A stretch of 64,000 bases of DNA, taken from Thermodesulfobacterium hveragerdense DSM 12571. Lineage in GTDB: Bacteria; Desulfobacterota; Thermodesulfobacteria; Thermodesulfobacteriales; Thermodesulfobacteriaceae. This document shows, in pieces, positions 35,831-44,564 of this stretch. Location of the stretch: positions 84,245-148,244 of the forward strand of contig NZ_AUIT01000002.1 in assembly GCF_000423845.1 (NCBI RefSeq). The letters run 5' to 3'. Both the position numbers and the translations under genes were made by a program. The notes beneath the pieces were generated by a model. The model saw nothing but the letters and a program-made list of their open reading frames with translations, made no database searches and had not been told where the DNA came from. Each line of letters begins with the position of its first letter. Position 1 is the first letter of the stretch.

Positions 35831-35869
35831 CTTGGTTATAAGGTAAAAATAAAAAAATAGGAGGTAAAG

Positions 35870-37492
35870 ATGTTTAAAAACTGGAGTATTACCAAAAAGC
35901 TTCTTGCAGGTTTTGGTGTTATCTTTTTTATAGTCGGCCTTGTATCTTTCTATACTTTATATTCTTTGTTTATTGTGAAAAAAGACGTTCAGGATTTAGG
36001 AGAAAGAGCGGACAAGCTCGAGATGGCTGCTAAGGTTAGAAGAGAGACTATGGTAGGTGTTCACTATAACGTCACCAAACTTCTTTTAACGAATGATCCG
36101 GAAAAAAGAAAGGAGTATTATAACGAAATCCTTAAAGCTCGAGAGGAGTATAAGAAAGCTATGGATTTTCTTAAGTCTGTTACCCGATCAGAGGAAGGAA
36201 AAAGACTTTTGCAAAACGTGCAAGATTCTATAGTTTCAGCAAGAGAGTTAACCAACAAAACCCTTGAACTTGTCTTAGCAGGTAAAACTTTGGAGGCTAT
36301 CTCTTTTTATGAAAAAGAGGTGATTCCTAAAACCAAGACGATTGAAAAAGCTCTTAACGAGCTGGTTGCCTTTTATGCAAAAACTGCTGACGAAAGAGGT
36401 CATGAAGTATCAATTTGCATCAAACGTCTTTTTGTTATTTTGTTTGTATTTGGAGGAATTTTTATAGTTATTTCTTTGGTTGTAGTTTTTGGTGTGACTA
36501 AATCTATCAGGGGTTCTATCGAGAGGTTAAGGCAGGCTTTGGCAAGGGTAAGGGAAGGGGATCTTGCGGTTGAGATAGCTGTTGACAGTCGAGATGAAAT
36601 AGGAACGATGAGTGCTGACCTCAGAGAGGCATTAGTTAGCATTAGAAATCTTATAGATGAGGTCAAGCATGTGTCAGTTGCCCTTGCTGGGTCAAGTGAG
36701 GAGTTATCTGCCATAACCAAGCAGTTTAGTGCAAGTATTGAGAATCAGACTCAAAAGGCAACTCAGATTGCAAGCGCAGCAGAACAGATGTCTATTACGG
36801 TGGTTGACATAGCTAAAAACACAACCAACATACTTGAAGAGAGTAAAAAGACAGCTGAGATTGCAAGGGAAGGGGAGAACTATACTTTAAAAACAGCAAA
36901 TGAGGTTAAGGTAATAGAAAGGAATGCAGGGAAGTTGAAGGAAGTTATGTACAGTTTAGAGGAGAGGACCAGGGCAATAGAGAGTGTGGTAGAGTTTATC
37001 AAGGATGTGGCAGAGCAGACCAATTTACTTGCATTAAACGCAACGATTGAGGCAGCCCGAGCTGGAGAGCATGGAAAATCTTTTGCGGTTGTTGCAGGGG
37101 AGATAAGAAAATTAGCAGAAAGAACTAACAAATCAACCGATGAGATAGCAGGTGTTATAAGGGAGATAAAGGGAGTGGTAGAGGAGGTGAGTAGGGAGGT
37201 AGAGGAGATAGGTGCTAAGGTTGAGAGTGGTGCAAGGCTTAGTGAGGAGGCATCAGGGATTCTTAGTAGGATAGCAGATGCGGCAGAAAGATTGCAGGAG
37301 ATGATACAGAGCATTGCAAGTGCGACAGAGGAGATGAGTGTTACGTCTGAGTCAGTAGCTAAGGATGTAGGTAGTGTGGCGGAAGGAATACAAGAACTAA
37401 AAAGAAACATCTTTTCCCTTCTTGAAACCACGGAAGGTATAAAAAAAATGGAAGAAGAACTAAGAAAAAAAGCCTCTATTTTTACCCTTTAA
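35870..37492 (+). CDS. Methyl-accepting chemotaxis protein with a four-helix-bundle sensor
   Basis: A 540-residue chemoreceptor. A membrane helix at about 10-32 is followed by a helical periplasmic domain of the 4HB_MCP type (residues 35-185, no Cache motifs), a second helix near 186-210, HAMP, and a signalling domain whose core DNA is identical to 34297-34673. After the repeat the two genes diverge ([18 protein letters not shown] here). GAG and AGG codons are already frequent upstream of the repeat, from about 36500, so the repeat matches its own gene better than it matches the receptor at 33109. GGAGG precedes the start. Confidence 0.95.
   Translation: MFKNWSITKKLLAGFGVIFFIVGLVSFYTLYSLFIVKKDVQDLGERADKLEMAAKVRRETMVGVHYNVTKLLLTNDPEKRKEYYNEILKAREEYKKAMDFLKSVTRSEEGKRLLQNVQDSIVSARELTNKTLELVLAGKTLEAISFYEKEVIPKTKTIEKALNELVAFYAKTADERGHEVSICIKRLFVILFVFGGIFIVISLVVVFGVTKSIRGSIERLRQALARVREGDLAVEIAVDSRDEIGTMSADLREALVSIRNLIDEVKHVSVALAGSSEELSAITKQFSASIENQTQKATQIASAAEQMSITVVDIAKNTTNILEESKKTAEIAREGENYTLKTANEVKVIERNAGKLKEVMYSLEERTRAIESVVEFIKDVAEQTNLLALNATIEAARAGEHGKSFAVVAGEIRKLAERTNKSTDEIAGVIREIKGVVEEVSREVEEIGAKVESGARLSEEASGILSRIADAAERLQEMIQSIASATEEMSVTSESVAKDVGSVAEGIQELKRNIFSLLETTEGIKKMEEELRKKASIFTL
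36965..37341 (+). repeat. 377-bp perfect direct repeat, copy 2 (chemoreceptor signalling region)
   Basis: Identical to 34297-34673. Centre-to-centre distance is 2668 bp with rnhA and ubiX between, so recombination between the copies could delete or duplicate that stretch and fuse the two receptors. Confidence 0.95.
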
Positions 37493-37548
37493 TTTTTTTT
37501 AATTTTGATTATAATGTTTAAACAATATTAATTTTAAAGGAGATTTGT

Positions 37549-38319
37549 ATGGATAGAGAAACCTTGATAAAAGGAATGGTGCTTTATGAAGATATCGACC
37601 ACAAGTTTATCTGGTTAGGATGGGAAGAAGAGGAAGAAGAAGGGTTGGTACAGACTAATCAATATCTGATCATAAATAAAGGAAAGGGGATTCTTCTTGA
37701 TCCAGGTGGGGTGTATGTTTTCCCTCGGGTTTTAGCCGCTGTTGCCAACTACATAAATATTGAAAACATAGAATATATCTTCTTTTCCCATCAAGACCCT
37801 GACGTAAGCTCAGGACTAATTACCTGGTTGGAAAACACCAACGCCAAGGTTTATATCAGCAAACTTTGGACAAGGTTTATTCCCCATTTTGGTTACAATT
37901 CTTTAAAGCGGACCATTCCTTTAGAAGATAAAGGGGGAGAATTAACTTTGGGTTCAGGTGATAAACTTTTGTTTATACCTGCTCATTTTCTTCATTCTAA
38001 GGGAAATTTTTCCATATTTGATACGCGAAGCAAAATTTTGTTTTCCGGAGACATAGGGGCTGCTGTTTTTCCTAAAGGCCAGAGATATCTTTTTGTAGAA
38101 AACTTTGAAAACCATGTAAAACTTATGGAAGGTTTCCATAAAAGATATATGGGAAGCAATAAAGTATGCAAAAAATGGGTTAACTCAGTCAAACCTCTTA
38201 ATCCAACCATTATAGCTCCTCAACATGGAGCAATTTTTAAGGGAGAGAATGTAAAGAAATTTCTCAACTGGTTTGAGAACTTAAGTTGTGGGCTTGACAT
38301 TATAGATCAAATTTATTAA
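37549..38319 (+). CDS. ODP-type diiron metallo-beta-lactamase-fold protein, likely oxygen or redox sensor
   Basis: A 256-residue protein with the metallo-beta-lactamase fold of flavodiiron proteins but without a flavodoxin domain. Predicted metal ligands are H81, D83 and D85 (SHQDPDVSSG), H146 (IPAHFLHS), D168 (LFSGDIGA) and H226 (APQHGAIF), the positions used for the diiron site in flavodiiron proteins, with Asp in place of the usual Glu. Stand-alone proteins of this kind (ODP) bind oxygen; one in Treponema works in chemotaxis. Here it is 16 bases upstream of a soluble chemoreceptor gene, which supports a sensing role. A TATAAT lies at 37510-37515 and AAAGGAG before the start. Confidence 0.82.
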   Translation: MDRETLIKGMVLYEDIDHKFIWLGWEEEEEEGLVQTNQYLIINKGKGILLDPGGVYVFPRVLAAVANYINIENIEYIFFSHQDPDVSSGLITWLENTNAKVYISKLWTRFIPHFGYNSLKRTIPLEDKGGELTLGSGDKLLFIPAHFLHSKGNFSIFDTRSKILFSGDIGAAVFPKGQRYLFVENFENHVKLMEGFHKRYMGSNKVCKKWVNSVKPLNPTIIAPQHGAIFKGENVKKFLNWFENLSCGLDIIDQIY

Positions 38320-38335
38320 CCTTTAGGGGAAAAAC

Positions 38336-39199
38336 ATGTTCAACTTTTTTAAAAAAGAAACCAAAGCATTTAATCTCACTTCAACTTTTTCCCCCTACCC
38401 TATCAACCTAAGAAAAGTAGCACAAAAACTTTGGAAATTTTCTTACATAAAAAGTTTGTCAAATTATGTTTCTAAGGCTCTTATAAAAGCTTTACAACTT
38501 TCACAAGAATCTGGTAAATATATTTCTTCTTTGGTAGAAAAGTTTAATTTTGCCATCCAAACCCTTTCAGAAAAAATATTACCCATAAAATCTGAAACAG
38601 ATAACTTGGTAAAAAAATCTGAGGAGTCAAAAGAAAAGATAAACGTTATGATAGAAGAGGTAAAAGTTATAGAAAGCAGCCTTAAAAATTTTGTAGAGAC
38701 CTCAAAAAAAATGCAAAACTCGTTCCAAGAAATCAAAAATTCTTTGACAGAAATTCATAACATCGCAGACCAAACGACTATCTTGTCCCTGAACGCATCT
38801 ATTGAGGCTGCTCGAGTGGGATTAGCTGGAAAAGGTTTTACTGTGCTTGCTGAAGAAATTAGGAAATTAGCTAACAAAACCAATCAGTTTGCTAAACACA
38901 TTAACGAAAGCATCCTTTCTGTAGAAAAAAACATCAACTTTTTTACCACCTCGATCTTTGCCCTTAAAGAAAGCTTAGATAAAAGCATCGCAACCTTAAA
39001 GGAACTATATTCTTTTATAGATTCTAACCATCAGATGGCTGAAAATGTAGAAAGATTGATAAATGATATGTTTTTAGCCATAGAAGAGCAAGTTAAAATT
39101 ACAGAAGAGATTACTCAAAACATGGTTAACCTTTCAAAAAATTTAGAAATTACGGAGAAGCAACTTCAATCTATAGTGATACAGTTTAAAAAGATTTAA
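38336..39199 (+). CDS. Soluble cytoplasmic chemoreceptor, probable partner of the ODP
   Basis: A 287-residue protein with no membrane helix and no HAMP or recognisable sensor domain. Residues 1-60 are basic and not coiled-coil; the rest is a long coiled coil with a chemoreceptor hairpin tip at about 148-178 (NIADQTTILSLNASIEAARVGLAGKGFTVLAEEIRKLANKTN). The tip has several changes from the membrane receptors here (SLNAS, AARVGLAG, TVLAEE). It is co-transcribed with the ODP gene (16 bases), so it most likely receives the signal through protein contact rather than by direct ligand binding. No che genes nearby. Confidence 0.85.
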   Translation: MFNFFKKETKAFNLTSTFSPYPINLRKVAQKLWKFSYIKSLSNYVSKALIKALQLSQESGKYISSLVEKFNFAIQTLSEKILPIKSETDNLVKKSEESKEKINVMIEEVKVIESSLKNFVETSKKMQNSFQEIKNSLTEIHNIADQTTILSLNASIEAARVGLAGKGFTVLAEEIRKLANKTNQFAKHINESILSVEKNINFFTTSIFALKESLDKSIATLKELYSFIDSNHQMAENVERLINDMFLAIEEQVKITEEITQNMVNLSKNLEITEKQLQSIVIQFKKI

Positions 39200-39206
39200 A
39201 AAATTG

Positions 39207-40088
39207 TTATTTAACTAAACTTTCCAAAGCCCCCTTTATCTCAGGGTAAATAAATTTAAAATCGTTTTGTATCAATCTTCGAGGATGAGCCTTTATATTT
39301 GCAGTTATACTGTCTGCCAACTCACCTAAAAACAACTTTAAGGCAAACATAGGTACCCTAAAGAAAGCTGGTCTTTTTAAAACCGTAGCCAGGGCTTTAG
39401 TAAACTCTTTGTTGGTTACAGGTTGAGGGGAAGTAAAGTTAAAAACTCCTTCAAGGTCTTTTTCTATGAGAAAAATCAAGCCGTTTACTAAATCACTTAT
39501 ATGTATCCAAGAAAACCATTGTCTCCCATCCCCCAAAGTTCCACCTAATCCCCACTTAAAAACAGGTAAAACCTTGGCAAGCATACCACCTTTACCAAGA
39601 ACGATACCAAAACGGGTTATAGCTACTTTAACTCCATACTTCTTAGCAATTTGGGCCTGTTTTTCCCATTCTATGCATACTTTTGCCAGAAAATCATTTC
39701 CTGGTTGAGAGTCTTCGTCTACGGATTGATCTCCTTTATCTCCATAATATCCTATGGCTGAGGCATTTATCAAAAAAGCGTCTTTTTTTAAAGATTTTAC
39801 GATGTTTTCTGTAGACTTAACTCTGCTTTCTAAGATTAGCCTTTTATAGGACTCTGTCCATTTTCCAAAGATGTTTTGTCCTACCAGATTGATTACCACG
39901 TCAAAATTGGAAACCTCAGCTTGCCAACTTCCTGATTTCATAGGGTCTCCCAAAATAAAATCACAACCTGAAAACCGAGACCTAGCCTTTTCTAAATCCC
40001 TTACCAATAAAGTCGTACTGAAACCTTTTTTTATCAGTTCAGGCACTAAAGCTCCCCCAACAAAGCCTGTACCTCCAACTACCAGCAC
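39207..40088 (-). CDS. SDR39U1-type NAD(P)-dependent epimerase
   Basis: A 293-residue short-chain dehydrogenase-like protein of the TIGR01777/SDR39U1 family. The nucleotide-binding site is VVGGTGFVGGALVPEL; NLVGQNIFGKWTESYK and INASAIGYYGDKGDQSVDE follow, and RFGIVLGKGGMLAKVLPVFKWGLGGTLGDG is characteristic. Function is unknown. The start is uncertain: the first conventional codon is a GTG at 40088 without a ribosome site, whereas GAGG is well placed for an ATA at 40097 that would give the expected MKKVLVVGG opening. Confidence 0.88.
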   Translation of the reverse strand: MLVVGGTGFVGGALVPELIKKGFSTTLLVRDLEKARSRFSGCDFILGDPMKSGSWQAEVSNFDVVINLVGQNIFGKWTESYKRLILESRVKSTENIVKSLKKDAFLINASAIGYYGDKGDQSVDEDSQPGNDFLAKVCIEWEKQAQIAKKYGVKVAITRFGIVLGKGGMLAKVLPVFKWGLGGTLGDGRQWFSWIHISDLVNGLIFLIEKDLEGVFNFTSPQPVTNKEFTKALATVLKRPAFFRVPMFALKLFLGELADSITANIKAHPRRLIQNDFKFIYPEIKGALESLVK

Positions 40089-40132
40089 TTTTTTTATAGT
40101 AATAACCTCAAGTTTTTCTCCTATAAAACATT

Positions 40133-40903
40133 TTAAAATAAAAACATCAGAAAGTAAATAATACCTATAAAAATACGGTAAACTCCAAATATAAAAAAAC
40201 TATGCTTAGAAATAAAACTCAGAAAAGTTTTGATAGCTACCAGTGCCGTAAAAAAAGCAAAGATAAAGCCTACTAAAAGGACTTGCCAATCTTGAAAGGA
40301 CATCTCGGAATATGATTTGATGAGGTCATAACTGGTAGCCATAAGCATCGTTGGTAAGGCCAGAAGAAAGGAAAACTCAGCCGCAGCCTTTCTGTTAAGA
40401 CCAACCACCATCCCTCCTATGATGGTAGCAGCTGAACGAGAAACTCCAGGCATCATGGCTAAAGACTGAAAAACCCCTATTAAAGGTATTTTCTTTAAAC
40501 TAAGCTCTTTTACATCAGACAACCCATTATCTTTTTGAAGAAATCTGTCTATAAATAAAAGCACTACCCCTCCGAAAATCAAGTTGATCACCACTAAAAG
40601 GTCGTTGCCTATAAAAAATCTTTTGATTATCTTATAAAGTAAAAACCCTAAGATCCCTGTAGGAATAAAAGCCAAAATAATCCTTTTCCAAGTTTCCTGA
40701 TCTTTTAAAAGTTTTTCGTAATATAGAGATAAAACCGCCAAAATAGACCCGAGTTGTATGGAGATTTCAAAAGTCTTGGTAAAGTTAGTGTGAGGAATGT
40801 TTAAGATATGAGCAGTCAAAATAAGATGGCCTGTGGAAGAGACAGGCAGAAACTCGGTTAGTCCTTCTACTATGCCTAAGATAGCAGCTTGAATAAGATC
40901 CAT
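40133..40903 (-). CDS. uppP: Undecaprenyl-diphosphate phosphatase
   Basis: A 256-residue membrane enzyme of the BacA/UppP family that recycles undecaprenyl diphosphate for peptidoglycan and O-antigen synthesis. The conserved EGLTEFLPVSSTGHLIL near the N-terminus and PGVSRSAATIIGGMVVGL in the middle hold the catalytic Glu, Ser, His and Arg. About seven membrane helices. Length is slightly below the usual 265-275. AGGAGGAGG precedes the start. The gene is divergent from fmt. Confidence 0.97.
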   Translation of the reverse strand: MDLIQAAILGIVEGLTEFLPVSSTGHLILTAHILNIPHTNFTKTFEISIQLGSILAVLSLYYEKLLKDQETWKRIILAFIPTGILGFLLYKIIKRFFIGNDLLVVINLIFGGVVLLFIDRFLQKDNGLSDVKELSLKKIPLIGVFQSLAMMPGVSRSAATIIGGMVVGLNRKAAAEFSFLLALPTMLMATSYDLIKSYSEMSFQDWQVLLVGFIFAFFTALVAIKTFLSFISKHSFFIFGVYRIFIGIIYFLMFLF

Positions 40904-41034
40904 AAAACCTCCTCCTGCTGTTAGAATCTTTCAAGATAAGAGTTTAATCTTCTATTTTATTTTAAGCAAATTTTGTTAAACTTGTGTAAAGATACCTGAT
41001 TTCAAAGGTTATTCAACCTAAAAGAGGGATTAAG

Positions 41035-41970
41035 ATGGAAAAATATCGTATAGTTTTTTTTGGTAGTCCAGACTTTGCGATACCACCTATAGAGGGACTG
41101 CATGAAAATGAAAACCTTATAGCAGTGGTTACTCAACCAGACAAACCCCAGGGAAGAGGTTTAAAAACCCTACCCTGTGTGGTGAAAAAATGGGCTTTAG
41201 AAAAGGGAATTTATGTGTTAGACCCTCAGAAAATAAAAGGAAATGTTGAATTTTTTAAAATTCTAAAGGAACTTGCTCCTGACCTGATCGTGGTTTGTGC
41301 TTATGGTAAAATCCTACCTAAGGAAGTTTTAGAAATTCCGAGATTTGGATGCTGGAACATACATGCCTCTTTGCTTCCTAAATACAGAGGTGCCTCTCCT
41401 ATCAACTGGGCTATTTTACAAGGAGAAAAAGAAACAGGGATAACCATCATGCTTATGGACGAAGGATTAGATACTGGTCCTATACTTTTGCAGAAAAAGA
41501 TTCCGATAAATCCAGAAGACAATGCCCAAACCTTAGCTCAAAAGCTTAGTGACCTTGGTAAAGAGGCTATTTTAGAAGCTATAAATCTACATAAAAAAGG
41601 ATTAATTAAGCCTATCCCTCAACCTGAGGGGGGTGCCTCTTACGCACCTTTATTAAAAAAAGAGGATGGATTTTTTACTTTTAAAGAGCCTGCTTGGTTT
41701 ATCGAGAGAAAGGTAAAGGCCTTTGTTCTTTGGCCTACAGCCTATACCTACATCCAAGGAAAAATCCTTAAGGTATATAAGGCTAAAGCCTTAGAATCAG
41801 AAAATAATACCCCAGGAGAAATACTAAGGATAAACCAAGAAGGGGTATTAGTAGGCACCTCCCAAGGTGCCCTTCTTTTGATGGAGGTCCAGCCAGAGGG
41901 TAAAAAACGAATGTCTGCGTTTGAGTTTGCCTGTGGTAAAAGGTTAAAACCTGGTGACCTCCTTACTTAA
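41035..41970 (+). CDS. fmt: Methionyl-tRNA formyltransferase
   Basis: A 311-residue enzyme that formylates initiator Met-tRNA using 10-formyl-THF. Signatures: FFGSPDFAIPPIEGL, VVTQPDKPQGRG, the active-site NIHASLLPKYRGASPINWAI (Asn, His) and MDEGLDTGPIL (Asp). The C-terminal OB-like domain completes the family length. GAGGGATTAAG precedes the ATG. The 3' end overlaps the convergent secDF gene by eight bases. Confidence 0.97.
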   Translation: MEKYRIVFFGSPDFAIPPIEGLHENENLIAVVTQPDKPQGRGLKTLPCVVKKWALEKGIYVLDPQKIKGNVEFFKILKELAPDLIVVCAYGKILPKEVLEIPRFGCWNIHASLLPKYRGASPINWAILQGEKETGITIMLMDEGLDTGPILLQKKIPINPEDNAQTLAQKLSDLGKEAILEAINLHKKGLIKPIPQPEGGASYAPLLKKEDGFFTFKEPAWFIERKVKAFVLWPTAYTYIQGKILKVYKAKALESENNTPGEILRINQEGVLVGTSQGALLLMEVQPEGKKRMSAFEFACGKRLKPGDLLT

Positions 41971-44545
41971 ACTGGGGAAGCTTACCTTTGTGTAAAACCT
42001 GTAATAAAGGTGAAGCCAAGAAAATAGAACTATAAGTCCCTACTATAAAACCTATCGTTAAAGTTAAAGCAAAATCTCTTATCACTATTCCTCCAAACAA
42101 AAGGAGACTCAAAGACCCAAAAAGGGTGGTCAAAACGGTGATTATCGTCCGAGAAAAAACGTCGTTTATACTTTTGTTGATAAGCTCATCAAAGTTGGCA
42201 AAACTATGTTTTTGTAAATTTTCTCTGATACGGTCAAAGATTACCACCGTGTCTGTCAAAGAATAACCTGCTAAGGTAAGAAGGGCTGTGATAAAAAGAA
42301 GGTTTATCTCTTTCCCTAAAAGATAAAACAAACCAAAAGTTACTAAAACATCATGAAAGGTCGCCAATCCGGCAGCTATACCAAAATAAACGTTAAACCT
42401 AAAGGCTAAATAAACGATAATTCCTACTAAAGCTCCCAGAATAGCTAAAGTTGCTTTGTTTTGAAGTTCTTGACTAATGGTAGAACCTATTTCCTCTTTA
42501 GAAACTACATTAAATTTATAATCAGTAAGTTTCTGATTCAAAAGAGAAAGAATATGATTTACCTCTTCTGTAAGGCTTTCTTTACTAAGTTTTACCTTAA
42601 GAAGGATCATGTTTTCTTTCTTTATATCTTGTAACATAAAATCTTTTATTCCGCTTTCTTCTAAGGTTTTTCTAAGGAGGCCTAAGTCAGGGGTTTTTTC
42701 ACTACTAAGATAAATAATAGCCCCTCCTGTGAAGTCGATACCTAAATTGGCTTTGCCTAAAAAGGCTTGCAATATTCCAAAACAACCGGTTAAGGAAAGA
42801 ATTAAAGACATTATCGCACAGCTCTTTTTAAACTTCATGAAGTTAAAGTTGGCTTTTTTAATCAATTCGAAAAATTTTATCCTAAAATCGATACCCCTTT
42901 CGTACAGATATTCATAAAAGATTTTGGTTGCAAAGATTGCGGTAAAGAGGTTTACTAAGATAGAAATAGATAGGGTTACAGCAAACCCTCTAATAGGACC
43001 TGTACCAAAGATGAATAAAATTAAAGAAGTTATAAGCACAGTTACATGGGCGTCAAAGATGGTTATAAAAGTTTTTGAATATCCCTGGAAAATGGCAGAA
43101 AAAGTCGTCCTTCCCGTTTTTAACTCTTCTCTTATCCTTTCAAAGATAAGGACGTTTGAATCAACCCCCATTCCTATACTAAGGATAATGCCTGCAATTC
43201 CTGGAAGTGTAAGGGTGGCTTGAAAAGCAGAAAGTAAGGCTAAAAGAAAGTAAATATTTAGAACTAAAGCTATTACAGCAACTATACCTGATATTCTGTA
43301 ATAAAAAATCGTAAAAATTATAACCGCTGCTGCTCCTATGACCCCTGCTATCAATCCTTTTTTGATCGAGTCAGTCCCCAAAGAAGGTCCTATGGTTATG
43401 TTTTGCAAGATTTTTACCGGAGCAGGTAAAGCCCCTGCTCTTAGGACCAGTGCCAGGTCAGAAGCTTCTTGCATAGAAAAACCACCTGTAATCTGGGCCT
43501 CTCCTCCAGAAATCTTTTCTTTTATCACCGGAGCTGATCTGACTACCTCATCAAGCACGATAGCTAAACGCTTACCCACGTTTTCTGAGGTGATAAGTTC
43601 AAATATCTTGGCCCCTCTTGAGTCAAACTGAAGCCATACATAAGGTTCGTTGGTTTGAGGATTAACTCTTACCTGTGCTATTTTTAGATAAGTACCTGTT
43701 AACAAAACCTCTTTTTTTAACACTATTGGGTTTTTGATAACCTTTCCTGTTTCTTTATCTTTCTCAACCATAAAATAAAACTGGGAGTCTTGGGGCAAGT
43801 AAGGGGCAAGTAGTTTTCTCCACTCCTCTATCGAAGCATCTAAGGAAATTTTACCGGTTTGTACCAAAGAATTTACTAACTCTGATAGATCAAGCCTTTG
43901 CATCGTTTCTTCGTCTACCAACCTAAACTCAAGTTGTGCGGTTTGGCCTATGATGTTTATGGCTCTTTCTGGGTCTTTAAGACCAGGTAACTGAACTACT
44001 ATCTTATCTTTCCCCTGTTTGGTGACGATTGCTTCTGCAACCCCAAACTGGTCTACCCTATTTCTTATTACCTCTAAAACTTGGTTTAAAAGGTTTTCTT
44101 TTATATAACTGATACGTTCTTCTGATAAGGTTACCTCAACTATAAATAAATTTCCTTGTTGATACTCTTTGGAAATTGCTATCTCTTTTATTCCCTTTAA
44201 AACCTCATCTTTAAAAACCTTCACGTCTTTTGGGTCTTGAAATTTAAAAACAGCCTTTAGGTTATCGATCGATACCTCATAAGGAGAGGAAACCAATTTG
44301 TTTAGTTGTGCTTTAATGTCTTGAACATAGTTTTCAAACTGATTTTGCATAGCTTTATCGATGTTTGGTTGTAATACTAAATGAACCCCACCCTTTAAAT
44401 CAAGACCAAGCTTAAGCTCGCCTCGATAGACATATTTTTTAAACCAAGGAGGAAGGTTGGGCACAAAGGTAGGTAAAAGCAAAAGAGCCGCAAACCCGAT
44501 TAAAAAAAGGAGAAAAAAGAGTTTTATTTTAAGTTTAAAAGACAA
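41963..44545 (-). CDS. secDF: SecDF fused protein-export subunit
   Basis: An 860-residue protein that joins SecD and SecF in one chain. Residues 1-540 are SecD: a first helix, YRGELKLGLDLKGGVHLVLQ, a large periplasmic domain with VVQLPGLKDPERA and the helices with IGMGVDSNVLIFERIREEL. Residues about 570-860 are SecF: LGIDFTGGAIIYLS, TDTVVIFDRIRENL and the closing helices. SecDF uses the proton gradient to pull exported proteins outward. The fusion is common in several phyla. It is 19 bases downstream of the metal-binding protein gene; yajC is not adjacent. Confidence 0.97.
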   Translation of the reverse strand: MSFKLKIKLFFLLFLIGFAALLLLPTFVPNLPPWFKKYVYRGELKLGLDLKGGVHLVLQPNIDKAMQNQFENYVQDIKAQLNKLVSSPYEVSIDNLKAVFKFQDPKDVKVFKDEVLKGIKEIAISKEYQQGNLFIVEVTLSEERISYIKENLLNQVLEVIRNRVDQFGVAEAIVTKQGKDKIVVQLPGLKDPERAINIIGQTAQLEFRLVDEETMQRLDLSELVNSLVQTGKISLDASIEEWRKLLAPYLPQDSQFYFMVEKDKETGKVIKNPIVLKKEVLLTGTYLKIAQVRVNPQTNEPYVWLQFDSRGAKIFELITSENVGKRLAIVLDEVVRSAPVIKEKISGGEAQITGGFSMQEASDLALVLRAGALPAPVKILQNITIGPSLGTDSIKKGLIAGVIGAAAVIIFTIFYYRISGIVAVIALVLNIYFLLALLSAFQATLTLPGIAGIILSIGMGVDSNVLIFERIREELKTGRTTFSAIFQGYSKTFITIFDAHVTVLITSLILFIFGTGPIRGFAVTLSISILVNLFTAIFATKIFYEYLYERGIDFRIKFFELIKKANFNFMKFKKSCAIMSLILSLTGCFGILQAFLGKANLGIDFTGGAIIYLSSEKTPDLGLLRKTLEESGIKDFMLQDIKKENMILLKVKLSKESLTEEVNHILSLLNQKLTDYKFNVVSKEEIGSTISQELQNKATLAILGALVGIIVYLAFRFNVYFGIAAGLATFHDVLVTFGLFYLLGKEINLLFITALLTLAGYSLTDTVVIFDRIRENLQKHSFANFDELINKSINDVFSRTIITVLTTLFGSLSLLLFGGIVIRDFALTLTIGFIVGTYSSIFLASPLLQVLHKGKLPQFK

Positions 44546-44564
44546 CTTTTACCTCCTGTAAAAG

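Noticed and set aside
37549..38319. Glyoxalase II, RNase Z or classic beta-lactamase for the MBL-fold gene
   Set aside because: The metal motif is HxDxD without the following His of hydrolases (HxHxDH), and the ligand spacing matches flavodiiron-type sites.
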